Source of the DNA: Siminovitchia terrae | Lineage (GTDB): Bacteria > Bacillota > Bacilli > Bacillales > Bacillaceae_C | DNA length: 64,000 nt | Direction of reading: 5' to 3' | Assembly (NCBI RefSeq): GCF_003605405.2 | Contig: NZ_QYTW02000029.1 | Coordinates: 1-64,000, forward strand | Position numbers and translations under genes: made by a program | Shown here: positions 10,565-19,786 of the stretch, piece after piece | Layout: the number at the start of each line of letters is the position of its first letter | How positions within the stretch are numbered: position 1 is the stretch's first letter | Notes under the pieces: model-generated | Databases searched by the model: none | Told to the model about the DNA's origin: nothing | Seen by the model: only the letters and a program-made list of their open reading frames with translations

Positions 10565-12259
10565 ATGAGTTATCAAGCGTTATATCGAGTGTGGCGGCCG
10601 CAGGCGTTTGCGGATGTCATCGGGCAAGAACATGTAACAAAGACGTTGCAAAATGCTCTCCTCCAAGAAAAAATTTCGCATGCTTATTTGTTTTCCGGTC
10701 CCCGCGGAACTGGAAAAACAAGTGCAGCCAAAATAATGGCAAAAGCTGTTAACTGTGAAAAAATGCCAGTTGCTGAGCCGTGCAATGAATGTTCCGCTTG
10801 CCTGGGCATCACGGATGGTTCGGTTCCTGATGTCATTGAAATTGACGCGGCTTCGAATAACGGCGTGGAAGAAATTCGGGATATCCGGGACAAGGTCAAA
10901 TATACGCCTAATGCGGTGAAGTACAAAGTCTACATCATTGATGAAGTACATATGCTGACTATTGGCGCATTTAATGCTTTGCTGAAGACATTGGAAGAAC
11001 CGCCCAAACATGTTATTTTCATACTGGCTACGACAGAACCGCACAAAATCCCACTAACGATCATTTCTAGGTGTCAGCGCTTTGATTTTAAGAGAATTAC
11101 TTCGCAGGATATCGCCGGGCGAATGTCGCATATTGCAAATGAAATTTCGTTGGAATATGATGAAAAGGCGCTTCAAACTATTGCAAGAGCTGCTGAAGGT
11201 GGTATGCGGGATGCACTGAGCCTGCTGGATCAGGCTATATCTTTCAGTACTGGGAAAGTTACTGTAGAAGATGCTTTAACTGTCACTGGATCCATATCAC
11301 AAAACAGTTTGAACATGCTTGCACGTTTTATTCATGATAAAGAAGTTTCCGGAGCGCTCGGAATGCTGGAGGAACTGCTCATGCAAGGGAAGGATCCTTC
11401 CCGATTCACAGAGGACTTCATTCTGTATTTCCGGGACTTGCTGCTTTATAAGACAGCACCGAATTTGGATGAGATAGCTGAGCATGCGCTTCTTGACGAA
11501 GAATTTAAAACCCTTGCCGAAGAGATTCAGCCGCAGCAAATTTATGAATACATTGATATATTAAGTAAAACACAGCAGGAAATGCGTTTCTCTAACCATG
11601 CGCGCATTTATTTGGAAGTATGTCTGGTGAAGCTTTGCCAGACAGAAAGAGTGTTGGCTCAACCAGATGGCCCGCAGGTTCAGGAATTGCATAAGAAAAT
11701 TGAAGCATTGGAAAAGGAAATCAAATGGTTGAAAAATAACAGCCAACCGATTGACAAGGCTCAAGGTCAGCCAGCACAACCTTCGAAAAGACCAGCCAAA
11801 AGTGCTGGAAAGGAATTCAGGGTCAATTCAGGTACTGTGACTCAAGTGTTGAAGGAAGCTACAAGGAAGCATCTGAATGATGTTAAAGGCCACTGGGGAG
11901 AATTTTTGAATATATTGAATCAACGTCAATTGCCTTCCCAAGTTGCTTTACTCAATGATGCCGAACCAGCTGCAGCATCGGCGGATGCCCTTGTTTTGAA
12001 ATTTAAATATGACGTCATTTGTAAAATGGCTATGGAGAATCATTCGTTTATTCAAACGATCTCTCAAATCTTGGAAGAGCAGACAGGAACTAGTTTTAAA
12101 GTCATTGGAGTTCCTGAAGCCCAATGGAAAGAGATCCGGGAAGAGTTTTTACAATCGAACAAAAGTGATGGAGACGAAAGTAACGCGGAGGAGCAGGATC
12201 CGATCGTATCCGAAGCTTTGAAACTTGTTGGAAAAGATCTTTTAGAAATTAAAAATTAA
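10565..12259 (+). CDS. dnaX: DNA polymerase III subunits gamma/tau
   Basis: DnaX is the ATPase motor of the clamp loader and, as tau, couples polymerase to helicase. Its 564 residues match the family. The N-terminal AAA+ module shows Walker A GPRGTGKT, a four-cysteine zinc module (C-x8-C-x2-C-x2-C, in CNECSAC), Walker B IIDEVHML and a TEPHKIP sensor region. The C terminus has a coiled coil (about 375-395) and a tau-specific domain. It heads a dnaX-yaaK-recR-yaaL operon. A TATAAT at 10522-10527 is the likely -10, but its -35 is poor. Confidence 0.97.
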   Translation: MSYQALYRVWRPQAFADVIGQEHVTKTLQNALLQEKISHAYLFSGPRGTGKTSAAKIMAKAVNCEKMPVAEPCNECSACLGITDGSVPDVIEIDAASNNGVEEIRDIRDKVKYTPNAVKYKVYIIDEVHMLTIGAFNALLKTLEEPPKHVIFILATTEPHKIPLTIISRCQRFDFKRITSQDIAGRMSHIANEISLEYDEKALQTIARAAEGGMRDALSLLDQAISFSTGKVTVEDALTVTGSISQNSLNMLARFIHDKEVSGALGMLEELLMQGKDPSRFTEDFILYFRDLLLYKTAPNLDEIAEHALLDEEFKTLAEEIQPQQIYEYIDILSKTQQEMRFSNHARIYLEVCLVKLCQTERVLAQPDGPQVQELHKKIEALEKEIKWLKNNSQPIDKAQGQPAQPSKRPAKSAGKEFRVNSGTVTQVLKEATRKHLNDVKGHWGEFLNILNQRQLPSQVALLNDAEPAAASADALVLKFKYDVICKMAMENHSFIQTISQILEEQTGTSFKVIGVPEAQWKEIREEFLQSNKSDGDESNAEEQDPIVSEALKLVGKDLLEIKN

Positions 12260-12277
12260 TCATGGTGGAGGTTGTTT

Positions 12278-12598
12278 ATGATGCGAGGAATGGGAAATAT
12301 GCAAGGCATGATGAAGCAAATGCAAAAAATGCAAAAGAAGATGGCACAGGCGCAAGAGGAACTTGGAGAAAAAAGAATTGAAGGCACAGCAGGCGGCGGA
12401 ATGGTAAAAGTGATCGTTTCCGGCCATAAGGAAGTGCTGGAGGTTCAAATTGACGAAGAGGTTGTAGATCCGGAGGATATCGAGATGCTGCAGGATCTTG
12501 TGCTGGCAGCTACTAACGAAGCTTTAAAGCAGGCAGAAGAATTATCAAGCCAGACGATGGGACAATTTACAAAAGGATTAAACCTTCCTGGCTTCTAG
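12278..12598 (+). CDS. yaaK: Nucleoid-associated protein YaaK/EbfC family
   Basis: A small (106 residues) DNA-binding protein of the YbaB/EbfC family, Met/Gln-rich at its N terminus ([20 protein letters not shown]) with the family signature [11 protein letters not shown] and [20 protein letters not shown]. The family forms tweezer-like dimers that bind DNA. Two adjacent ATGs (12278, 12281) are served by GGTGGAGG; I take the first. It sits between dnaX and recR, the near-universal arrangement, implying a link to replication or repair. Confidence 0.95.
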   Translation: MMRGMGNMQGMMKQMQKMQKKMAQAQEELGEKRIEGTAGGGMVKVIVSGHKEVLEVQIDEEVVDPEDIEMLQDLVLAATNEALKQAEELSSQTMGQFTKGLNLPGF

Positions 12599-12610
12599 GA
12601 GGTTACCATT

Positions 12611-13210
12611 ATGCACTATCCAGAACCCATATCAAAGCTAATCGACAGCTTTATGAAACTGCCGGGAATCGGGCCGAAAACAGCAGCCCGCCTGGCGTTT
12701 TTCGTTCTTAATATGAAAGAAGACACCGTCCTTGATTTTGCAAAGGCCCTTGTCAATGCAAAAAGGGATCTCGGCTATTGTTCAATATGCGGTCATATCA
12801 CTGACAAGGATCCATGTTATATTTGCGATGATCAAAGACGTGACCGCAGCGTCATCTGCGTCGTTCAGGAGCCGAAGGACGTCATCGCCATGGAAAAAAT
12901 GAAAGAGTACAATGGTTTGTATCATGTCCTTCATGGATCTATTTCGCCGATGGAAGGCATTGGGCCGGAAGATATTAATATTCCTGATCTGCTGAAAAGG
13001 CTCCAGGATGAAACGGTCCAGGAAGTAATTTTAGCGACAAACCCGAATATCGAAGGGGAAGCTACGGCCATGTATATTTCCCGCCTTCTCAAGCCGTCGG
13101 GTATCACTGTGACAAGGATTGCCCATGGTTTGCCTGTCGGAGGAGATCTTGAGTACGCAGATGAAGTGACCCTCTCAAAAGCGTTGGAAGGTCGAAGAGA
13201 AGTTCTTTAA
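12611..13210 (+). CDS. recR: Recombination mediator RecR
   Basis: RecR acts with RecO and RecF to load RecA on gapped DNA. The 199-residue protein has the helix-hairpin-helix ([14 protein letters not shown], about residues 16-30), the C4 zinc finger ([16 protein letters not shown]), and a Toprim domain containing [10 protein letters not shown] and the C-terminal [16 protein letters not shown] Walker-B-like region. It follows yaaK by 12 bp with an AGGAGGTT site. Confidence 0.97.
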   Translation: MHYPEPISKLIDSFMKLPGIGPKTAARLAFFVLNMKEDTVLDFAKALVNAKRDLGYCSICGHITDKDPCYICDDQRRDRSVICVVQEPKDVIAMEKMKEYNGLYHVLHGSISPMEGIGPEDINIPDLLKRLQDETVQEVILATNPNIEGEATAMYISRLLKPSGITVTRIAHGLPVGGDLEYADEVTLSKALEGRREVL

Positions 13211-13225
13211 GGAGAGGTCTCATAT

Positions 13226-13441
13226 ATGTTCCGGAAACAAAAAATGCGTAAAGAGTTTGATCACAGGTTAATAGACCTCATGGGAATTATAAAAAAACAA
13301 TGGGATCAAAAGAGCGACATGTGCAGATTGAGCTATGAGGAAAACGATGAATTGCAGTATCAGATGCGACTGGCAAAAGCAAAATATATTTTTTTGTTCC
13401 AGGAAGCAAAGAAACGAAAAATCTCAATTAAAGATCAATGA
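13226..13441 (+). CDS. yaaL: YaaL family protein (DUF2508)
   Basis: A 71-residue basic, helical protein matching YaaL by size and position (recR-yaaL-bofA). It has no membrane segment or recognisable catalytic residue; its function is unknown. An AAGGAGAGG site precedes the ATG, and it is the last gene of the dnaX operon before the bofA intergenic repeat. Confidence 0.85.
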   Translation: MFRKQKMRKEFDHRLIDLMGIIKKQWDQKSDMCRLSYEENDELQYQMRLAKAKYIFLFQEAKKRKISIKDQ

Positions 13442-13494
13442 ACCCCTTACCCAAAGAAAAGTTAGACTAAGTTTTTTATTAGAGAAAATATGTG

Positions 13495-13612
13495 TAGCTT
13501 CAGGGCCAGGCATCATTGGCGAAACTGTAATCACGGGGTCCCGAAAAGGCCTCACATCAAAAAATCGTCTTGTGCTTATCACTCAAGGCTGCACGTCTGG
13601 ACTTTTCTAAAT
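13495..13612. repeat. Degenerate intergenic repeat, copy F
   Basis: Partial unit with AGGCCTCACATC, a CGTCTTGTGCTTATC segment and an end like CTTTTCTAA, recognisably related to the copy at 8547-8725 (CGTCTTGTGCTTGTC). It lies between yaaL and the bofA promoter. Confidence 0.5.
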
Positions 13613-13641
13613 GTTCTTTTCGGACAATCCTTTCATACAAT
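13613..13641 (+). promoter_or_regulatory. Candidate sigma-E promoter of bofA
   Basis: The -10 CATACAAT (13634-13641) exactly matches sigma-E; GTTCTTTT (13613-13620) is the -35 candidate, 13 bp upstream. bofA is sigma-E dependent in B. subtilis. Confidence 0.65.
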
Positions 13642-13676
13642 ATTAAATAAGAATGAGAGGGTAGGAGGGGGAACGT

Positions 13677-13943
13677 TTGGATTCGATCTTGATCATTGCT
13701 TTGCTGATCGGCTTGATTATTTTTTTATTGATGGCTGTAAAGCCCGGAAGTGTTGTTAAAGTGATCGGTCAGTCATTCATAAAATTAATGATTGGTGCCC
13801 TGTTTCTATTTTTTTTAAATGCTGTCGGGAATCAGTTCGGGTTGTATATTCCTATTAATTTTGTGACCGCCGCCATTTCGGGTTTGCTCGGACTGCCAGG
13901 AGTTGCTGCATTGTCAGTCATTCAATTATGGATTATCGCGTGA
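13677..13943 (+). CDS. bofA: Inhibitor of pro-sigma-K processing BofA
   Basis: BofA is a small membrane protein of the mother cell that, with SpoIVFA, holds the SpoIVFB protease inactive until a forespore signal arrives. The 88-residue product (87 in B. subtilis) has hydrophobic segments at about residues 3-22, 33-50 and 58-85 and the conserved end of the family (PINFVTAAISGLLGLPGVA). The start is TTG at 13677 behind GGAGGGGG. A sigma-E -10 lies 36 bp upstream and a terminator follows at 13942. Confidence 0.95.
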   Translation: MDSILIIALLIGLIIFLLMAVKPGSVVKVIGQSFIKLMIGALFLFFLNAVGNQFGLYIPINFVTAAISGLLGLPGVAALSVIQLWIIA

Positions 13944-13979
13944 AACATCCGTTAAATTGCGGATGTTTCATTTTCTTTT
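13942..13979 (+). terminator. Terminator of bofA
   Basis: GAAACATCCG pairs with CGGATGTTTC, followed by a T-rich tail. Confidence 0.85.
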
Positions 13980-14111
13980 GAAAAAAATCCAGAGACAAAC
14001 ACGGCATCCGCTTTCTAGGCATAGAATGAAACAAATAGTTTTTTGAAAAGAAACACATAAAAGCCTCAGTTGTAAATGAATGTCTAGTTTCGCTGCATAA
14101 GAAATATTATT

Positions 14112-14273
14112 GCAAGCGAAGCGTCGGGATGTCGTGACTTGAACCTGCCAAAGCCGACCAGGCGCCATAGCGAAAGGACCATGTTGCAAGTAAGCTTATA
14201 CGAGATTTATTTGAAAAAGCCAGTGGAACATCATAGAAGGCCTCTTATCAAAATTCAGCTTGCGCTTTTCTAA
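14112..14273. repeat. Degenerate intergenic repeat, copy B
   Basis: Begins GCAAGCGAAGCGTCGGGATGTC, like copies A and C, has AGGCGCC in its middle, and ends GCTTGCGCTTTTCTAA. It occupies most of the bofA-csfB gap; the rest of the gap contains only the bofA terminator and csfB promoter. Confidence 0.6.
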
Positions 14274-14287
14274 CTGTTGTTAATTGT

Positions 14288-14317
14288 GTATACAATTTAC
14301 CTGCGGTGGACATAATA
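14288..14317 (+). promoter_or_regulatory. Sigma-F promoter of csfB
   Basis: GTATA (14288-14292), 15 bp, then GGACATAATA (14308-14317), a complete match to the sigma-F -10 consensus GGNNANANTR. The predicted start is near 14324, leaving room only for the ribosome-binding site before the ATG at 14339. Confidence 0.85.
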
Positions 14318-14338
14318 AAAATGTGTGGAGGTGGAGAG

Positions 14339-14512
14339 ATGGAAAAGTGCATAATTTGCAAAAAAGCACAGGATACGGGGATTCATCTTTATACATCTTT
14401 TATTTGTGCCGGGTGTGAGCAGGAGATTATTCAAACAGATTCAGATGATCCGAAATACAAATATTATGTGGAACAGATGAGGGTCATTAAAGAAACAAAA
14501 ATTGTCACGTAA
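14339..14512 (+). CDS. csfB: Anti-sigma factor CsfB (Gin)
   Basis: CsfB is made in the forespore under sigma-F and inhibits sigma-G (and sigma-E) to prevent premature late transcription. The 57-residue protein carries its two CxxC zinc knuckles, CIICKK and CAGC. I chose ATG 14339 with GGAGGTGG upstream; an in-frame ATG at 14306 lies inside the promoter and cannot be used from it. xpaC-yaaN, found downstream in B. subtilis, are absent. Confidence 0.93.
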   Translation: MEKCIICKKAQDTGIHLYTSFICAGCEQEIIQTDSDDPKYKYYVEQMRVIKETKIVT

Positions 14513-14547
14513 AACCGGGCTCCAACAGAATGGTGCCTGGTCTTTTT
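14512..14547 (+). terminator. Terminator of csfB
   Basis: ACCGGGC and GCCTGGT form an imperfect stem, followed by TCTTTTTG. Confidence 0.65.
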
Positions 14548-14635
14548 GTATTTGTTCAAAACAGTCACTATGTTTATTGGCATCCCGGTGTTATACTATA
14601 CGCTGTAAACATTAGGGATCGGGGGAAGAGGTTGG

Positions 14636-15289
14636 ATGAGCGGATTGTTTATCACATTGGAAGGGCCTGAAGGAGCTGGCAAAACAACCTTCATTGAAAA
14701 GCTGGTGAATGACTTGGCTGAAGCAGGGGTAAAGGCATTAGCCACAAGAGAACCTGGCGGAATTGAGATTGCTGAAAAAATTAGGACAATCATCCTTGAC
14801 AAGGAACATACGGTGATGGATCCACGTACAGAAGCTTTGCTGTATGCCGCCGCACGCCGCCAGCATTTAACTGAAAAAGTCCTGCCTGCGCTTCAGGAGG
14901 GAAAAGTTGTCCTGTGTGACCGCTTTATAGACAGCTCTCTCGCTTATCAAGGGTATGCAAGAGGGATTGGAATCGATGAAGTATACAGTATCAATGAATT
15001 TGCCATTCAAGGCGCGATGCCAGATGTCACACTATATTTTGATATAGACCCGGAACTTGGACTGAAACGGATAGCCAGAAATGCAGGACGGGAAGTAAAC
15101 AGGCTTGATCTAGAAAAAATCGAGTTTCACCATAAAGTAAGAGAAGGTTATCATCTTTTAATTCAGAGGTTTCCAGACAGGATCATTTTAATTGATGCTG
15201 CAGCTCCATTTGACTTAGTGTACCAAAACGCGAAAAAAATGATTGAAAGCCGGCTGGTACAAGAGGGAATACTCAATAAAGAATTTTAA
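14636..15289 (+). CDS. tmk: Thymidylate kinase
   Basis: Tmk phosphorylates dTMP to dTDP for DNA synthesis. The 217-residue protein starts [18 protein letters not shown], containing the P-loop, and has the DR[FY] motif ([13 protein letters not shown]) and a lid region [16 protein letters not shown]. Length and position (upstream of darA-yaaR-holB) match B. subtilis. Confidence 0.97.
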   Translation: MSGLFITLEGPEGAGKTTFIEKLVNDLAEAGVKALATREPGGIEIAEKIRTIILDKEHTVMDPRTEALLYAAARRQHLTEKVLPALQEGKVVLCDRFIDSSLAYQGYARGIGIDEVYSINEFAIQGAMPDVTLYFDIDPELGLKRIARNAGREVNRLDLEKIEFHHKVREGYHLLIQRFPDRIILIDAAAPFDLVYQNAKKMIESRLVQEGILNKEF

Positions 15290-15294
15290 CGTAA

Positions 15295-15747
<453 letters not shown>

Positions 15748-15756
15748 GAGACGTCT

Positions 15757-16194
15757 ATGAAAGTCAATGATATGGCCGGATCAAGAGCGGGGCAGTTTTC
15801 ATCCATTCCTAGATCCGGCAGTACTGGAACCAAATTTTCCGAAGTGATTTCCCGTCAAGAGGTTCAGCTTTATAAAGAACAGCTAGACAAGTTGTTAGGA
15901 GATGTTTATGAAGCGGGGGAACGGCTGGGAAAATCAAGAAACTTCCAGGATTTAGTTAAATATAAAACACTTGTAAAGCAGCTTGTGAAGGAAACGGTTG
16001 AAACAGGCATGGAACTCAAGAAGTCACGCAGCTGGAACAGGTTTGCAGAAGGAAGAGTCCTTCAGACTGTCGAATTGATTGATGAGAAGCTAGTCGAGCT
16101 GACTGAAGAGGTTTTAAATAAAGAAAGGCAGTCCATCGACATTTTAGGAAGAATCGGTGAGATCAAAGGGCTGCTGATCCATTTATATACGTAG
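15757..16194 (+). CDS. yaaR: YaaR family protein (DUF327)
   Basis: A 145-residue, highly charged, helical protein matching YaaR (146 residues) in size and position between darA and holB. No membrane segment or catalytic motif is visible. The function is unknown; it is co-transcribed with the clamp-loader subunit gene. AGGAGACGT precedes the ATG nine bases after darA. Confidence 0.9.
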   Translation: MKVNDMAGSRAGQFSSIPRSGSTGTKFSEVISRQEVQLYKEQLDKLLGDVYEAGERLGKSRNFQDLVKYKTLVKQLVKETVETGMELKKSRSWNRFAEGRVLQTVELIDEKLVELTEEVLNKERQSIDILGRIGEIKGLLIHLYT

Positions 16195-16214
16195 GTAGGT
16201 GAATACCGGAAGAT

Positions 16215-17213
16215 ATGAATTGGGATCAATTTGAAAAGGAGCAGCCGATTGCAGCTAGGCTTTTAAAAAACAGTCTGGTCCATCACCGGGTTGCCCACGC
16301 TTATTTATTCGAGGGTGAGCGGGGAACTGGCAAGAAAGCAGGCAGCCTGTTATTGGCAGCCAGCGTTTTTTGCGAGGAAAATGGACAGGGTGTATCTCCT
16401 TGCGGACAATGTGGAAATTGTAGAAGAATCAAAAGTGGAAACCATCCGGATGTTCATATTGTGGATCCGGACGGTCTTTCTATTAAAATAGATCAAATTC
16501 GTTCATTAAGAACAGAATTCAGTAAATCAGGTATGGAGTCGAGGAGAAAGCTGTATATTATTATAGACGCTGAAAAAATGACGGTTCAGGCGGCGAACAG
16601 CTTATTAAAGTTTTTAGAGGAGCCTCATTCCGAAACAACAGCCGTTCTTGTTACGGAGCAGCCGCAGCAATTACTCCCGACCATCATTTCACGCTGCCAA
16701 TCTGTACCTTTCTATCCATTAAGACCTGAAATTTTTGCTGAAAAACTGGTAGAAGCAGGCATGCCAAAAGGAAAAACGGCTCTTCTGGCTGCACTCACAA
16801 ACGACTTGCAAGAAGCGGTAAGACTAAATGAGGATGATTGGTTTGCACAAGCTAGAAAAATAGTGTTAAAATTATATGAAGTGCTGAATAATCCGCTCTA
16901 TGCCATGACTTCGCTTCAAACCGATTGGATGGGGCATTTCAAAGAGAAAGCTCAGCATGATCTGGGGTTGTCTCTTTTATTATATATATATAAAGATATA
17001 CTGAACATACAATTGGGGAAGGATCGGCAGCTCGTATATCCTGATTTGCGGCAGACACTTGAAAAGGATGCACTTCAAACCTCAATGAAACGACTGTCGA
17101 AACAAATGACTGCAATTTTGGAAGCCAAAAGAAAATTACACGCAAATATGAATCCTCAGCTGTTAATGGAACAGCTTGTGCTGAATTTGCAGGGGGGACC
17201 TTCTTTTGTATAA
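16215..17213 (+). CDS. holB: DNA polymerase III delta' subunit
   Basis: HolB is the stator of the clamp loader. The 332-residue AAA+ protein has a degenerate Walker A (GERGTGKKAG, with Lys in place of the Ser/Thr), a cysteine cluster CGQCGNCRRIKSGNHPDVH and the SRC motif TIISRCQS that supplies the arginine finger. A non-canonical P-loop is expected for delta', which does not hydrolyse ATP. It overlaps ricT by 8 bp. Confidence 0.95.
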   Translation: MNWDQFEKEQPIAARLLKNSLVHHRVAHAYLFEGERGTGKKAGSLLLAASVFCEENGQGVSPCGQCGNCRRIKSGNHPDVHIVDPDGLSIKIDQIRSLRTEFSKSGMESRRKLYIIIDAEKMTVQAANSLLKFLEEPHSETTAVLVTEQPQQLLPTIISRCQSVPFYPLRPEIFAEKLVEAGMPKGKTALLAALTNDLQEAVRLNEDDWFAQARKIVLKLYEVLNNPLYAMTSLQTDWMGHFKEKAQHDLGLSLLLYIYKDILNIQLGKDRQLVYPDLRQTLEKDALQTSMKRLSKQMTAILEAKRKLHANMNPQLLMEQLVLNLQGGPSFV

Positions 17214-18033
17214 CGTAGTAGGAGTCCGGTTTAAAAAAGCCGGTAAAATATATTATTTTGATCCGACGGATCATCCGGTCTGCAAAGATGATTACGTCAT
17301 TGTGGAAACTGCACGCGGCATTGAATTTGGAAAAGCCGTGACCGAAAAGAAACAGGTCAGCGAACAGGATGTAGTGCTTCCATTGAAAAAAATTGTCCGG
17401 CTTGCAGATGGACAAGATCAACAGAATGTGGAATCAAACAAGCAAGCAGCTGAAGAAGCTTATCAGGTCTGTACGGAAAAAATCCTGGAACATCAGCTCG
17501 ATATGAAGCTTGTGGATGTAGAGTACACATTTGACCGCAACAAGGTAATTTTTTATTTTACAGCTGACGGTCGCGTTGATTTTCGCGAGCTTGTAAAAGA
17601 TTTGGCCTCTATATTCAGAACAAGGATTGAATTGAGGCAAATCGGAGTAAGGGATGAAGCGAAAATGCTCGGTGGAATCGGTCCGTGTGGGCGTATGCTA
17701 TGTTGCTCAACTTTCTTGGGAGATTTTGAACCAGTATCAATCAAGATGGCCAAAGATCAAAATCTTTCCTTAAACCCGACGAAAATATCTGGTTTATGCG
17801 GCAGGCTGATGTGCTGTTTGAAGTATGAGAATGATGAATATGAAGCAGCGAAGGCTGCGCTTCCTGATGTAGGCGAGATCATCCATACACCGAATGGTTC
17901 GGGAAGAGTGGTCGGCTTAAATATATTGGAGCGCATTATGCAAGTGGAATTGTCTGACCAGGAGCGGGTTTTGGAATATACACTGGAAGAGATCATGAGT
18001 GAAAGTGTGACGTCTGTTCAGGCCACGGAATAA
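17206..18033 (+). CDS. ricT: Y-complex subunit RicT (PSP1 family)
   Basis: RicT (YaaT) works with RicA and RicF in a complex with iron-sulfur clusters that stimulates RNase Y-dependent mRNA maturation and affects Spo0A phosphorylation, competence and biofilm. The 275-residue protein has the PSP1 domain and a cysteine-rich region, GPCGRMLCCSTFLGDF followed by GLCGRLMCCLKYE, that supplies cluster ligands. The start is TTG at 17206 inside the end of holB, matching the B. subtilis N terminus MYNVVGVRFKKAGKIYYFDP. Confidence 0.96.
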   Translation: MYNVVGVRFKKAGKIYYFDPTDHPVCKDDYVIVETARGIEFGKAVTEKKQVSEQDVVLPLKKIVRLADGQDQQNVESNKQAAEEAYQVCTEKILEHQLDMKLVDVEYTFDRNKVIFYFTADGRVDFRELVKDLASIFRTRIELRQIGVRDEAKMLGGIGPCGRMLCCSTFLGDFEPVSIKMAKDQNLSLNPTKISGLCGRLMCCLKYENDEYEAAKAALPDVGEIIHTPNGSGRVVGLNILERIMQVELSDQERVLEYTLEEIMSESVTSVQATE

Positions 18034-18045
18034 TGAGGTGGTAAG

Positions 18046-18423
18046 GTGAAGGATAAAAAGGAATTCTTCGATTCAGTAAGCAATATGGAAATGCAGATCG
18101 GCCAATTGTATCAGCAGCTTGGTGAACTGAAGCAGTATCTGGTCGAGTTGATCGAAGAAAACCATGCGTTGAAGTCGGAAAATGACCAATTGCGCCGACA
18201 TCTGGATCAAGGGATGGATAAGCCCAATCTCATATTGCCTGACGGAGAGAAGGACGAGCGCACTGTTGCTTTTGATCAAATGACTGAACCTGATATTGGA
18301 GAGGGCTATGATAATCTTGCCCGCCTTTATCAAGAAGGCTTTCATATTTGCAATGTTCATTTTGGCAGCCCGAGAAGGGATGAAGACTGCCTGTTCTGCC
18401 TTTCCTTTTTGACTAAAAAATAA
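18046..18423 (+). CDS. yabA: Replication initiation control protein YabA
   Basis: YabA binds DnaA and DnaN and limits re-initiation. The 125-residue product has a heptad-rich N-terminal coiled coil (about 1-60, tetramerisation) and a C-terminal zinc module HICNVHFG...DCLFCLSF with one Cys-His set and a CxxC pair. GTG start at 18046 behind AATGAGGTGGTAAG. It lies 12 bp after ricT and closes the tmk-yabA operon. Confidence 0.95.
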   Translation: MKDKKEFFDSVSNMEMQIGQLYQQLGELKQYLVELIEENHALKSENDQLRRHLDQGMDKPNLILPDGEKDERTVAFDQMTEPDIGEGYDNLARLYQEGFHICNVHFGSPRRDEDCLFCLSFLTKK

Positions 18424-18433
18424 TTTGTTTATA

Positions 18434-18585
18434 AGAGGATGTTCAAAAAGTCACCAAATCATAACGACAAATCTTTCGTTGGTTTGTTTCTGTGCTGCAC
18501 ATGTATCTAAAAGCATACATTCCGTTGTGCAAACAAGCTGCCTCGATCTTTTGCTCCTATGGGCAACTTTTTGAACCCGCACTAT
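18434..18585. repeat. GTTCAAAAAG inverted-repeat element, long copy
   Basis: Left end AGAGGATGTTCAAAAAGTCACC (18434-18455) and right end CAACTTTTTGAACCCGCACTAT (18564-18585) form an 11-bp inverted repeat. The interior contains GCCTCGATCTT, also found in the copy before tilS. It fills the gap between yabA and trmN6; 18586-18774 has no other recognised element apart from the trmN6 ribosome-binding site. Confidence 0.65.
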
Positions 18586-18774
18586 AAGGCCTTCCTGTTC
18601 GAATGGGGAAGGCTATTTTATTGTAACTGTAATTGTGTAAAATTCAGCCGAATGCCCAGCTTCTCAAGATCAAAGCGATTCTCTGGAAACGGAAGAAAAC
18701 TTCTCTCTTGGAAAACGATTGACTTGTCGCGCTTACCCGGGTGTTTCCGCTTTTTGGATTGGGGTGTTACTTAC

Positions 18775-19518
18775 ATGATTGACTTGATTGGCGATGAACG
18801 CCTGGATTATTTGCTGGCGGAAAACTTAAGGATTATCCAAAGTCCATCTGTGTTTGCTTTTTCTCTTGATGCCGTGCTGTTGGCCCGCTTTGCGTACATG
18901 CCGATTCAAAAAGGCAATATTATTGATCTATGCAGTGGTAATGGGGTTATTCCCCTTCTATTGAGCGGAAAAACAAAGGCAACCATCACGGGTGTGGAGA
19001 TTCAGGAGCGCCTGTATCATATGGCGGAAAGAAGCATCAAATATAACCGTCTGGAAGACAGAATCCATATGATTCATGGAGACGTAAAAGAAATTACCCA
19101 AACACTTGGGCACGGAAAATATGATGTAGTTACGTGTAATCCGCCGTATTTTACTTCATCGGCGCCTTCCATTATCAATGAAAATGAATATTTGGCCATC
19201 GCTCGCCATGAGATTCTTTGTTCCCTAGAAGATGTTATACGGACAAGCAGCCAGCTTCTCCGGCAAGGTGGCAAAGCGGCTTTCGTCCATAGACCGGAAC
19301 GGCTGATGGATATATTGACCCTTATGAGACAGTATCGCTTGGAGCCAAAGCGGCTTAGATTTGTTTATCCGAAGGCTGGGAAGGAAGCGAATACGATTTT
19401 AGTAGAGGGGATCAAAAATGGGAATTCCGGGTTGAAGGCCCTTCCGCCTCTGTTTGTCTACAATTACGAAAACGAGTATACTTCGGAAGTAAGAGAGATT
19501 CTATATGGAAAAAAATAG
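18775..19518 (+). CDS. trmN6: tRNA1(Val) (adenine-37-N6)-methyltransferase family protein
   Basis: From ATG 18775 (GGGGTG upstream) the protein is 247 residues, exactly the length of B. subtilis YabB. It is a class I SAM methyltransferase with motif [16 protein letters not shown] and catalytic NPPY ([10 protein letters not shown]), the signature of N6-adenine methylation. An open frame continues upstream to 18559 but consists of repeat sequence. It overlaps the next gene yazA by 14 bp. Confidence 0.93.
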   Translation: MIDLIGDERLDYLLAENLRIIQSPSVFAFSLDAVLLARFAYMPIQKGNIIDLCSGNGVIPLLLSGKTKATITGVEIQERLYHMAERSIKYNRLEDRIHMIHGDVKEITQTLGHGKYDVVTCNPPYFTSSAPSIINENEYLAIARHEILCSLEDVIRTSSQLLRQGGKAAFVHRPERLMDILTLMRQYRLEPKRLRFVYPKAGKEANTILVEGIKNGNSGLKALPPLFVYNYENEYTSEVREILYGKK

Positions 19519-19786
19519 GCATTTTTTTTATGTACTGGAATGTAAGGATGGTTCCTATTACGGTGGTTATACAATAAACCCTTCCCGGAGGCTTTGCGAG
19601 CATAACAGTGGAAAGGCGTCTAAATATACCAGGACAAGGACGCCAGTGTCGATGATTTATGTGGAAGAATTTGAGGAGAAAGGCGAGGCATTGAAAGCGG
19701 AGTATGCTTTCAAGCAGCTGACGAGGTCAAAGAAAGAAAAATTCTTATGTGAGGCGGGTGAACGGAATGCACAGTCAGAAAAGTAA
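19505..19786 (+). CDS. yazA: GIY-YIG nuclease family protein YazA
   Basis: A 93-residue single-domain GIY-YIG protein: [15 protein letters not shown] holds the two signature strands, followed by R (PSRRLCEHN) and the conserved E and K residues. Members of this UPF0213 family are presumed DNA endonucleases of unknown substrate. It overlaps both trmN6 and rsmI, a conserved trio. Confidence 0.93.
   Translation: MEKNRHFFYVLECKDGSYYGGYTINPSRRLCEHNSGKASKYTRTRTPVSMIYVEEFEEKGEALKAEYAFKQLTRSKKEKFLCEAGERNAQSEK

Noticed and set aside
13490-13759. Short open frames overlapping the bofA promoter and start
   Set aside because: They overlap the repeat and the sigma-E promoter, have no ribosome-binding site or family resemblance, and bofA explains the region.
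18559-18774. N-terminal extension of trmN6
   Set aside because: The frame is open, but the extension consists of the GTTCAAAAAG repeat and unrelated sequence; ATG 18775 gives the exact family length.
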